Source: Pseudomonadota bacterium
GTDB lineage: Bacteria > Myxococcota > Bradymonadia > UBA4248
Direction: 5' to 3'
DNA length: 7,904 nt
NCBI GenBank assembly: GCA_017629415.1
Contig: JAGBXG010000402.1
Location: 1-7,904 of the forward strand
Shown here: piece by piece, positions 1-6,414 of the stretch
Layout: the number at the start of each line of letters is the position of its first letter
Position numbering within the stretch: the stretch's first letter is position 1
Made by a program: the position numbers and the translations under genes
Notes under the pieces: generated by a model
Databases searched by the model: none
Told to the model about the DNA's origin: nothing
Seen by the model: only the letters and a program-made list of their open reading frames with translations

Positions 1-714
1 CATCCACATGGCTTCGACATAATCGCCGGCGAATCCCCAGTCGCGCTTGGCATTGAGGTTGCCCAGATAGAGACAATCCTGATTGCCCAACGCAATATGG
101 GTTGCGGCCATGGTTATTTTTCTCGTGACAAAAGTTTCGCCACGTCTTGGACTTTCATGGTTGAAAAGAATGCCGTTACTGGCATGCATGCCATAAGCTT
201 CGCGGTAATTGACGACAATCCAGTAAGCATAGAGTTTGGCGCAGGCATAGGGAGAACGCGGATAAAACGGCGTGGTTTCGCGCTGCGGCGTTTCCTGCAC
301 GAGACCGAACAGTTCGGAAGTTGAGGCTTGATAAAACCGAACCTTTTTCTCCATACCGAGGATACGGATGGCTTCCAGGAGGCGCAGTACGCCGACGGCA
401 TCGCTTTCAGCGGTATATTCCGGGCATTCGAATGATACGGCGACATGGCTTTGCGCCGCTAAATTATAAATCTCGTCCGGCTGAATTTTCTGAATCAGGC
501 GCACCAGATTAGAAGTATCGGTCATGTCGGCGTAATGCATGTGAAAATGCGCGTTTTGGTCATGGGGATCACAGTACAAGTGATCGACGCGTTCGGTATT
601 AAAGCTTGATGCCCGGCGTTTCAGGCCGTGAACATCGTATCCTTTTTGGAGCAAAAGTTCGGCAAGATAGGAGCCGTCTTGGCCGGTCACGCCTGAAATC
701 AAAGCCGTTTTCAT
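1..714 (-). CDS. gmd: GDP-mannose 4,6-dehydratase, N-terminal 238 residues (runs off the left edge)
   Basis: The enzyme converts GDP-mannose to GDP-4-keto-6-deoxymannose with tightly bound NADP(H). This is the first step to GDP-fucose, GDP-rhamnose or GDP-perosamine for cell-surface glycans, and it takes place in the cytoplasm. The translation shows a Rossmann nucleotide-binding loop GVTGQDG (residues 8-14), the family signature RRASSFN (33-39), NLAAQSH (84-90), the catalytic stretch STSE with Thr132 and Glu134, and the SDR pair Tyr156/Lys160 in YACAK. Just before the edge is the family-typical [13 protein letters not shown]. Family members are about 340-375 residues, so roughly one third is missing. 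The ATG at 712-714 has an AAGGA Shine-Dalgarno (complement of 721-725) six bases upstream. The gene lies 309 bases downstream of the TPR operon, beyond several hairpins, so it is probably transcribed separately. A GDP-fucose synthase or similar reductase is the expected next gene to the left, but it cannot be seen here. Confidence 0.97.
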   Translation of the reverse strand, partial: MKTALISGVTGQDGSYLAELLLQKGYDVHGLKRRASSFNTERVDHLYCDPHDQNAHFHMHYADMTDTSNLVRLIQKIQPDEIYNLAAQSHVAVSFECPEYTAESDAVGVLRLLEAIRILGMEKKVRFYQASTSELFGLVQETPQRETTPFYPRSPYACAKLYAYWIVVNYREAYGMHASNGILFNHESPRRGETFVTRKITMAATHIALGNQDCLYLGNLNAKRDWGFAGDYVEAMWM

Positions 715-840
715 GAGTTTTCCTTATGTTTGTTAGGATTTTTGACGTGAAAAATCCGAAATTTTGTGTTGATGAGAAGATATGGAGACGTTTTTGAGCG
801 CGTCTTACCGGCTTTTGAGCCGGTTACGTCGCGCAGCTTC

Positions 841-864
841 GCTATGTGCCGAAGGCACATACGC
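841..864 (+). repeat. Bulged hairpin repeat, copy A
   Basis: The left arm GCTATGTGCC (841-850) and the right arm GGCACATACGC (854-864) form an 8-bp stem, TATGTGCC/GGCACATA, around the loop GAA. A bulged C at 862 follows, then a GC/GC base pair step. The same GCTATG...CATACGC frame with the same bulge recurs at 954-981 on the other strand and at 6294-6318, which marks it as a dispersed repeat family and not a chance palindrome. Function is unknown. Confidence 0.65.
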
Positions 865-927
865 TTCGCTCTATGTTTTTGCGATATTTAAGGTTGAAAA
901 CCGTATTTTAAGGTGTGCTCGGGGTGT

Positions 928-1002
928 TGCGGGGTGTCCCCGCAGAGGGGGTAGGCGCGTATGCCGTGACGGCATAGCGCCGAAGGGGGTATTGCCCCCT
1001 TT
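928..1002. terminator. Triple hairpin cluster at the 3' end of the TPR operon, possible terminator
   Basis: Three adjacent stem-loops follow one another. They are TGCGGGG/CCCCGCA (928-934 with 938-944, loop TGT), the bulged repeat copy B (954-981), and AAGGGGG/CCCCCTT (983-989 with 995-1001, loop TATTG). The cluster starts 22 bases past the stop codon of the 266-residue gene, where a terminator for the minus-strand operon would be expected. The outermost stem has only two or three T residues after it on either strand, so it is not a textbook Rho-independent terminator. It may act as a 3'-end stabiliser, or it may simply be a repeat insertion. Confidence 0.4.
954..981 (-). repeat. Bulged hairpin repeat, copy B (reverse orientation)
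   Basis: Read on the minus strand, this copy has GCTATGCCG, a short loop and CGGCATACGC. The 7-bp stem (960-966 with 970-976) is followed by the unpaired base at 959 and then a further 5-bp stem, GGCGC/GCGCC (954-958 with 977-981). The frame and the bulge are the same as in copy A, but the inner stem sequence differs and is compensated on both arms. It lies at the 3' side of the TPR operon. Confidence 0.65.
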
Positions 1003-1023
1003 CAAACACATCAAATTCAGCGT

Positions 1024-1824
1024 TTATTCTTCGCCTGCGATCATAAAATCGAGCATGAGTGGCAGATATTCGTGATGATCGCGGTGCCATTGATCGCGTT
1101 TGGCGGCCAGGATGAGCCCGGAAGCATCCGAAGATTCGGAGAGCAGGATAAGGCGTGTTTGAAGATTGCGTTTAATAGCGGGATCCTGTTCTGTGAGAAC
1201 GGCTTGCTGCAGGAACTGAATTTTCATGGAGATATCGTCATCATTGAGAAGGCCGGAAATCAGCATGGAAATATTGGGATCTGCGCCGGGTTTTTGCATT
1301 GCGCTTTGCAAGTAGGTGATGGCTTCGGAACGGCGTTCATCTTCGCTTCTGGGGCCGTCTTCAGGGTAGTATGAGATGTTATTGATGGCGATGGTGTAAT
1401 CGTAATAGGGATCGAGCGGGAAGCGTTTGGAGCCCAGCCGGAGGTAGTGGTTTGAGGTTTCGACAGAACGTACGGAGATGTTTTCGGAGAAGAGAGAGGC
1501 GACTGCAGCCCATTGGTAGACGGCTTTGAAGTCGGGATCGAGTGCGAGCATGGCATCGGCGAAGTTTTCGGCGATATGGGCTTCATTTTTGAGATTATTG
1601 TATTGGAGTGCGCGAACCCAAATTAAATCGGCGAGAAATTCTTGCTGTCCCATGCTCATCCATATCAATGCGTTTGGGTTGGGCAGGATGCTGTATTCGT
1701 CGGCGCCCATATTTTTGGGAGGTTCAATTTGTGTTTGCTGTTCGCAGATATGTGCACAAATGAAGGCAATGAGCGCGATTGTGAGCAATATGAGTGCAGT
1801 ATGTTGACGTTTTGTTGTTTTCAT
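1024..1824 (-). CDS. Membrane-anchored TPR-like protein, 266 residues, function unknown
   Basis: The N-terminus has basic residues (Lys2, Lys5, Arg6) followed by one hydrophobic segment at about residues 8-27. The rest is hydrophilic and mostly helical, so the protein is probably a single-pass inner-membrane protein facing the periplasm. Cys23 and Cys27 lie in the segment but do not make a good lipobox. The motif EFLADLIWVRALQY (62-75), then LDPDF (95-99) and KPGADP (178-183), match a TPR-like family that I recall from deltaproteobacterial and myxobacterial genomes, where the usual form is ADLLWLRALQY. I know of no biochemical role for that family. The gene starts 20 bases after the stop of the 1360-residue TPR gene, so the two are very likely co-transcribed. 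No good Shine-Dalgarno precedes the ATG at 1822-1824, which suggests translation depends on the upstream gene. Confidence is high that it is a gene and low for its role. Confidence 0.88.
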   Translation of the reverse strand: MKTTKRQHTALILLTIALIAFICAHICEQQTQIEPPKNMGADEYSILPNPNALIWMSMGQQEFLADLIWVRALQYNNLKNEAHIAENFADAMLALDPDFKAVYQWAAVASLFSENISVRSVETSNHYLRLGSKRFPLDPYYDYTIAINNISYYPEDGPRSEDERRSEAITYLQSAMQKPGADPNISMLISGLLNDDDISMKIQFLQQAVLTEQDPAIKRNLQTRLILLSESSDASGLILAAKRDQWHRDHHEYLPLMLDFMIAGEE

Positions 1825-1844
1825 AGCGTCGAGATTTTATGGGG

Positions 1845-4800
1845 TTAAAAGTCGTTGGGATCGTAATGATATTCAGCGATTAAGTCTTTGACGGGTTTGA
1901 GTTCTCTGAATTCAGCGAACTCATCGAATCTCATTGCCGCGAGGAACATGTCTGGGTCTTCGGAAGCGACATATTTTGCGAGTGGCAAGGCTTCGATGAA
2001 TTTTTGTTTTCGGACGTAGATGCGCATGAGTTGCAAGTTGAGGTCGACGGGATATTTGGCGAGCTGAATGCCTGTTTTGATAGATTGTTCGGCTTCGTCG
2101 ATTTTTCCCTGTTCGATGTAGGCAAGGGCGAGGGTGTAATGGAATCTGTCGGACGAGGGGTCAATGACGAGTCCGGCTTTAAGGCATTCTACGGCTTTAT
2201 CCAGTGCTCTCATTTCGATGAGTGCGCATCCTCTTGTCAGGAAGGCCATCGGTGAAGGATTTTTGACGTTGATGGCTCTGTCGAGATATTGCATGGCTTG
2301 TTCCATGTATCCCATATCGTAGAGCAGGCATCCGATGGTGACGGATGACTGTGTTTCGTCGTCTTCTTCTTCGGTGCTTTCGGCGAAGTATGCGTATGCA
2401 GCCATGGGCAGTGCATTGGCGGGCTGCATGTTATCGCAGTAGAATTTTCCGAGTGCGCCGGTATTTTCATCCGGGTAGAGTGCGAAGAGCAGTTCAGCGA
2501 TTTGTCGTCTGAGCGGGAAAGTTTCTGGTGCAACCATTTGTGAGATGATGTGTACCATAAAGTCGCGCAGTGTGTAGATATTGTCTTGTGCAAGTGCCGA
2601 GCAGTAGGCATCTCGCAGGTTGCTGATTCGGGGAATGAATCGTTTGAAGAGCTGATAGCATTCGAAAGCTCCGGCTTTATCTTGCCGTGAGGTACGCTGC
2701 ATGTGGCACGATGGAGATGGTTTTCGGCGTTTTCGGAGCGGATATCCGCTTTGGAATGCTGCGTAATGGTACATGGCTTCATCTTTGGGTTGGAAGACAT
2801 ATCTTTCAGGCCAAAGGAGCATTTGTGAGTCTTCGAATTCAGTGAGTGTTTCGACGGCCTCGAGTTTTTGTTCATTTTCGGCCGTTTGGGAGGCCACGGC
2901 ATGCCATCCCGTGTTTTTGTACAGTTTATGTTCGTGTTCGAGACCGGATTCTATGGCTTTGAGTGCTTCTTCGTATTGTTCAACGCGGGCGTATGCTGAA
3001 GCCAGGAGGACGTAGAGTCTTGACATCCATGGGAATCGTCGGATCAGTTCTCGAATACGCCAGGTGACGAGATAGAGGGTGGCTGGGGTTACGCTTCTGA
3101 CTTCGGCTTCTGCGCGGCTGATTTCTGGGTAGAGATTTTCGGCATGTTGGCGTGCCCAGATTTTGAATTGCTGCGTGAACAGGTGATGTTTGGCATTGAG
3201 ATGGAAGTTGATATCGACGATGGATGTGCTGATATTTTGATACCATGCGGTGTATTGTTCGAGGCTTTCGGCCAAATCGTCGACGGTTTCAATGGCGGCT
3301 TCTGGGTTTTCATAGAAGTCCAGCAGAGGTTTGCTGATTTCCTTATGTTTTTGGTTTTCTTCGTTTTTGCAGTTGTTTTGTTTTTTTGCGGCATTTGGCT
3401 GGAGTTCTGCCAAAGCTTTAAATTTGGCGAATTTTCGGTATGGGTGGCTGACAAGCGGTGTCAGCAGGGTATTATCTTTTGTTTCTTTCCAGGTTTCAAT
3501 CAAGTTTATGGCATGATTGTAGAAGTATTCTGCGAGGTTATGGCATGAGATAAGGTTGCATGAGATGGGTCGTTCGAGGGCCTCTGCATCGCGGAGAAAG
3601 GCGGGGAATTTTTGTGTTCCGATAAGGATTGAGGATGCGAAAAGCGGTGCTTTGGGAAATTGCAGGCCATCGAGTCCGAGGACACCTGATTCGCCAAGTA
3701 TTTTAAGGTGATCCCAAAACTCGGTTTGTGGGAGAGCCAGCTGGATCATATGTTCGGCGTTGGGTGTGATGGAAAGGATGAGATTTTCCCGGAGACGTTT
3801 TTCGCCGTGCAAGGCTTGCAGGAATTTTTCGAATTGCTGGAAAGCTTTTTGTTGTGTTTTCGGGGGAGCCGATTGGATGCCTGTATTTTGTGGATGGATG
3901 TTTTGGCAAGAGAGCATCCATGCTTTCAGATATTTTCCGTAATTGGCGGTATTGAGTCTTTCTGCAGGTTGTTTGGCAGGTGCCATAAAACGTCTGAAAG
4001 CCGTGCCATCGATAGCGAACGGCAATGGTGCAAATCCGCCCAGTGCTTCGTCCGGGGTGGCAGCGCAGACTTGTGCGATGTCGCTGTTGGCGGCGAGAAT
4101 TTCGGGCGTATTGATTTGTTGTTTATTGTTTTCAAAGAGGGATTTAAGAAGCAGTGCGAACTGATCGGCAGGCTGATGCGGGATATTTTCTGTTTCTGGC
4201 TGTATGTGATGGAGTTCAACGATTTTTTTAAGATATGGCCAGGTTGTAAAGTTTGATCTGAATTGCTGTGAGCCTGTTTCCCAAAGTTCTTCAAATGAAT
4301 TTGTAGATTTTTGGATTTGATACCAGGTCAGCCAAACGTCGTAATCAGCCCAGAGTTCGCAGATAAAGTCTTCCTGTTGTTCTTTGGGGACTTGTATATT
4401 GAGGCAAGTTTCGAAGAGCTGAATGGGTTCGAGGACTGGTGGTTGTACAAAGGTTCTTCTGATATCTGAATTTTGGAGATTGAGCAGGGCAGTCTGAAGG
4501 TCATCAATCCATTCTTCTTTGTTGGGTGGTGTGATGATTTCGCCGGACATGATTTTATCGATGACAGAGATTTCGTCATGTCCTTTAATCTGAATGATTT
4601 TTTGGTGGAAGTTTTCGAGATTGATGTAGGCTTTATCTGAGATTTCGGCAAATTTGTGCATTTCATTGACGATGATATTGGCCATGTCTTGCACGCGAGG
4701 ATCTTCAGCTTGTTCAAAGAGTCTCAAAAATGCGTGAATTTCGAAGAACATACCATGCCAGGTCATGAGTCTTGCGATGACGCAGTACATGACAGTTTCT

Positions 4801-5927
4801 TCGGGATAGATGACGCGATTGCAGCAGACAGTCAGATATTGCGCTGTCAGTACGAAACATTTGATATGTTTGGCGTAAATCAGGTTGATATCTTCCTGAT
4901 ATGAGATAGAAGCGAGGGTGGCCAGCAGATGAAAGAGGACTTTGCTGGCTTCATCATGGCATGGTTTAAGCGTTTTTAGGCGTGTCAGAAATTCTGGCGT
5001 TTGCAGGATTCCTGGAGTTTTGATGACATCGCAGACGAGCGTGAGATATCTTGCGGCCATGAGTTCTTCGCCGCGCCATTTGTTTCCGGTATTTTTGGGG
5101 TAGAGTTCGAGGACATTTCTGGCTTGTTCGAATTTTCCGAGAGCCATGAGTCCTCTTGCGAGATTGAGGTAGACGTTTGCGACTTCGGTACCTGCGACAA
5201 CGGCGGCGGCATAGTATGGGAGTGCCTGGAAAGTTTTTCCTTTTTCTATGATTCGGATATCGCCGAGGCAAGACCATGCGAACCAGTTGATGGGGTCATA
5301 GGCGACGAGGCATTGGAAGAGTCTGAAGGCATCTTCCATGCGTTCCTGTTCGATGTAGAGGACGCCGAGGCTCATGAGAGAGCGTCTGTAATCAGGGCTG
5401 ACGGTGAGCACTTGTTCGTGCAGCATCATGGCTTTAGGGATATCGTTGAGTTCGACGCTGACATCAGCGAGTATGGACATGACGAGGACATTTTCGGGGA
5501 AGAGTGAGCTGGCGCGCACGAGGTCTGCCTGAGCATGTTCATATTGATTGAGCTGGATATAAGCGATTCCGCGCAGGAGATGGAATTCGAAGCTGTTGGG
5601 GTCTTCTTCGATGACTTTGGCAAGTTCTGCGAATCCATGTTTTTTTCGTCCGTCGATGAGTTCAAAGAAGGCTTTGTATCCTCGCATGCGCAAATTTTGC
5701 ATATCATGTCTGCAATCGCATGCTTCTGTCCATTTTTCGATGGCTTCTTCGTAGTCATTACAGGCGAGTGACAGGAGTACCAATTCAAGCAGGAGCTCAA
5801 TTTTTTCGTCATCATCGAGTGGCATGAGGAGCATTTCCATGATTTTGGCGACGCCTTCTGTGACGTTTCCGAGGTAAATGCTTTTACGAAGTTCTGCGAT
5901 AATTTTTTTAAAGCATGATTCTGTCAT
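1845..5927 (-). CDS. Large multi-TPR protein, 1360 residues, function unknown
   Basis: This is one uninterrupted frame with no signal peptide and no convincing membrane segment, so it is probably cytoplasmic. Canonical TPR units, with the GxAYxxxxxYxxAxxxxxxALxxxP spacing, are clear at about residues 112-280. A further unit lies near 968-1000 and three to four more at about 1197-1326. The middle part (about 300-960) is helical with few readable TPR signatures, and may hold degenerate repeats. It includes a Lys/Asn/Glu-rich low-complexity linker around 840-862. A very basic patch with RKRRK lies near 1070-1090 and an acidic one (STEEEDDE) near 1183-1190. The C-terminus ends in the MRFDEFAEFREL type of degenerate repeat often seen at the end of TPR arrays. 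The ATG at 5925-5927 has an AGGA site seven bases upstream. It is the first gene of an operon with the 266-residue anchored TPR protein. TPR arrays bind other proteins, so a scaffold or assembly role is likely, but the partner is unknown. Confidence 0.93.
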   Translation of the reverse strand: MTESCFKKIIAELRKSIYLGNVTEGVAKIMEMLLMPLDDDEKIELLLELVLLSLACNDYEEAIEKWTEACDCRHDMQNLRMRGYKAFFELIDGRKKHGFAELAKVIEEDPNSFEFHLLRGIAYIQLNQYEHAQADLVRASSLFPENVLVMSILADVSVELNDIPKAMMLHEQVLTVSPDYRRSLMSLGVLYIEQERMEDAFRLFQCLVAYDPINWFAWSCLGDIRIIEKGKTFQALPYYAAAVVAGTEVANVYLNLARGLMALGKFEQARNVLELYPKNTGNKWRGEELMAARYLTLVCDVIKTPGILQTPEFLTRLKTLKPCHDEASKVLFHLLATLASISYQEDINLIYAKHIKCFVLTAQYLTVCCNRVIYPEETVMYCVIARLMTWHGMFFEIHAFLRLFEQAEDPRVQDMANIIVNEMHKFAEISDKAYINLENFHQKIIQIKGHDEISVIDKIMSGEIITPPNKEEWIDDLQTALLNLQNSDIRRTFVQPPVLEPIQLFETCLNIQVPKEQQEDFICELWADYDVWLTWYQIQKSTNSFEELWETGSQQFRSNFTTWPYLKKIVELHHIQPETENIPHQPADQFALLLKSLFENNKQQINTPEILAANSDIAQVCAATPDEALGGFAPLPFAIDGTAFRRFMAPAKQPAERLNTANYGKYLKAWMLSCQNIHPQNTGIQSAPPKTQQKAFQQFEKFLQALHGEKRLRENLILSITPNAEHMIQLALPQTEFWDHLKILGESGVLGLDGLQFPKAPLFASSILIGTQKFPAFLRDAEALERPISCNLISCHNLAEYFYNHAINLIETWKETKDNTLLTPLVSHPYRKFAKFKALAELQPNAAKKQNNCKNEENQKHKEISKPLLDFYENPEAAIETVDDLAESLEQYTAWYQNISTSIVDINFHLNAKHHLFTQQFKIWARQHAENLYPEISRAEAEVRSVTPATLYLVTWRIRELIRRFPWMSRLYVLLASAYARVEQYEEALKAIESGLEHEHKLYKNTGWHAVASQTAENEQKLEAVETLTEFEDSQMLLWPERYVFQPKDEAMYHYAAFQSGYPLRKRRKPSPSCHMQRTSRQDKAGAFECYQLFKRFIPRISNLRDAYCSALAQDNIYTLRDFMVHIISQMVAPETFPLRRQIAELLFALYPDENTGALGKFYCDNMQPANALPMAAYAYFAESTEEEDDETQSSVTIGCLLYDMGYMEQAMQYLDRAINVKNPSPMAFLTRGCALIEMRALDKAVECLKAGLVIDPSSDRFHYTLALAYIEQGKIDEAEQSIKTGIQLAKYPVDLNLQLMRIYVRKQKFIEALPLAKYVASEDPDMFLAAMRFDEFAEFRELKPVKDLIAEYHYDPNDF

Positions 5928-6110
5928 GTTGTCATCCTATTCCATGGAACACATGAATCTTTTTGGGAAGCTTTTGAGCATTTCGAAAGCCCCCGGCCAT
6001 AACAGCCTGCAAGGGGCAACCATTCAGCGTACCATTTTTTACAGCAAGATTAAATTAAATACGACACAAAATATAGAAAATACATAACAATAGGTTATAT
6101 ATTGTGAGAC

Positions 6111-6132
6111 ATGTATACTTGCATGTATACAT
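6111..6132. promoter_or_regulatory. 8-bp inverted repeat of TGTATAC type, candidate operator
   Basis: ATGTATAC (6111-6118) and GTATACAT (6125-6132) are perfect inverted copies separated by six bases. The element can also be read as two direct copies of ATGTATAC (6111-6118 and 6123-6130), 12 bases apart. That spacing is close to one helical turn plus a little, as in sites bound by dimeric repressors. It lies about 185 bases upstream of the TPR start codon. Binding by a regulator is inferred from symmetry alone. Confidence 0.4.
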
Positions 6133-6156
6133 AATATTGATAATGTGTGTATGGAA

Positions 6157-6183
6157 TGTATATATTAAAAGTTAATATATACA
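6157..6183. promoter_or_regulatory. Perfect 12-bp AT-rich inverted repeat, candidate operator or hairpin
   Basis: TGTATATATTAA (6157-6168) and TTAATATATACA (6172-6183) are exact reverse complements around the three-base spacer AAG. The outer half-site TGTATA is shared with the inverted repeat 25 bases to the left, so both may be read by one DNA-binding protein. As RNA it would form a 12-bp A/U hairpin, but no T-run follows it on either strand that would make it a standard terminator. It lies about 230 bases upstream of the TPR operon and over 230 bases downstream of the lipoprotein stop. Confidence 0.45.
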
Positions 6184-6293
6184 ACTAAAGATAATACTCT
6201 AGAAAAACGCTGACGCATTCATTCTAAAATATGAGTTACAAGGTGAGCAGGCTGATGTTGCGGGCTTTGCACTCAACGAAAGATAGAATCGTC

Positions 6294-6318
6294 GCTATGC
6301 CCCTTTTGGGGCATACGC
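6294..6318 (+). repeat. Bulged hairpin repeat, copy C
   Basis: GCTATGCCCC (6294-6303), loop TTTT, GGGGCATACGC (6308-6318). The 8-bp stem TATGCCCC/GGGGCATA is followed by a bulged C at 6316 and a GC/GC step. The outer frame is identical to copies A and B, and the inner stem again differs on both arms in a matched way. It lies downstream of the lipoprotein gene, which reads from the right. Confidence 0.65.
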
Positions 6319-6326
6319 GCCGTTTG

Positions 6327-6360
6327 CGCCGGGCTATGGGCTTTGCCCATACACCCGGCG
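6327..6360 (+). repeat. Bulged hairpin repeat, copy D, with long outer stem
   Basis: CGCCGGG (6327-6333) pairs with CCCGGCG (6354-6360). Inside this, TATGGGC (6335-6341) pairs with GCCCATA (6345-6351) around the loop TTT. The two 7-bp stems are separated by a small asymmetric internal loop (C against CA). The core GCTATG...CATACAC matches copies A-C except for one base. It sits eight bases after copy C. In minus-strand RNA it would lie about 54 bases past the lipoprotein stop codon and could help end or protect that transcript, although no U-run follows. Confidence 0.6.
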
Positions 6361-6414
6361 GATAGTTTGGGGGCAAAGCCATGCTGTGATCGTTTGATGC
6401 ATTATGCCTTCATA

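Larger units (their letters stand above)
715..1023. other. Non-coding gap between the TPR operon and gmd, rich in hairpins
   Basis: I see no credible gene in these 309 bases. The part next to gmd (715-790) is AT-rich and holds the gmd ribosome binding site at 721-725. It probably also holds the gmd promoter, but I could not pick -35/-10 boxes with confidence. From about 800 onward the DNA is GC-rich and almost continuously foldable: a 6-bp hairpin at 807-824 (ACCGGC / GCCGGT), the bulged hairpin at 841-864, and three hairpins packed between 928 and 1002. Open frames that cross this stretch look like low-complexity translations of the repeats and have no supporting start signals. Confidence 0.7.
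5928..6414. other. Non-coding region upstream of the TPR operon
   Basis: These 487 bases hold no credible gene. They fall into three parts. At 5928-6040, of mixed composition, is the proximal leader of the TPR operon, with its AGGA site at 5935-5938 and a possible GC-rich stem (5989-5993 with 6013-6017). At about 6041-6240 is a very AT-rich stretch with two striking inverted repeats. At about 6260-6390 is a GC-rich stretch with two bulged hairpin repeats, downstream of the lipoprotein gene. The promoter of the TPR operon must lie in this region or further upstream, but I could not assign -35/-10 boxes reliably because the AT-rich part offers too many weak candidates. Confidence 0.75.

Noticed and set aside
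715..1023. Possible CRISPR array or tRNA in the hairpin-rich gap
   Set aside because: The hairpins are not evenly spaced direct repeats with unique spacers, and no cloverleaf with a T-loop and CCA-side acceptor stem can be drawn.
782..1075. Plus-strand 97-codon frame across the gmd upstream gap
   Set aside because: It is a translation of the hairpin repeats, has no ribosome binding site, and overlaps the end of the well-supported 266-residue gene on the opposite strand.
908..1090. Minus-strand 60-codon frame over the triple hairpin cluster
   Set aside because: It overlaps the 3' end of the 266-residue gene in another frame and is made mostly of Arg/Pro/Thr residues from the GC-rich repeat.
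2237..2902. Minus-strand 221-codon frame inside the large TPR gene
   Set aside because: It is a frame-shifted shadow of the TPR gene, rich in His, Ser, Lys and Pro, with no domain pattern. The TPR frame is unbroken across it.
3708..4256. Plus-strand 182-codon frame opposite the TPR gene
   Set aside because: It is antisense to a continuous TPR reading frame, has a Cys/Phe/Gly-rich composition typical of antisense shadows, and has no recognisable domain.
5001..5507. Plus-strand 168-codon acidic frame opposite the N-terminal TPR repeats
   Set aside because: It mirrors the regular TPR coding sequence on the other strand. Its acidic repeats come from the complementary codons and not from an independent gene.
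5878..6087. Plus-strand 69-codon frame over the TPR start and leader
   Set aside because: It overlaps the TPR start region, has no ribosome site, and runs into AT-rich non-coding DNA.
6041..6240. Replication origin in the AT-rich region
   Set aside because: There is no cluster of DnaA boxes (TTATCCACA-like) and no dnaA, dnaN or partition gene nearby. The dyads are better seen as possible regulator sites.
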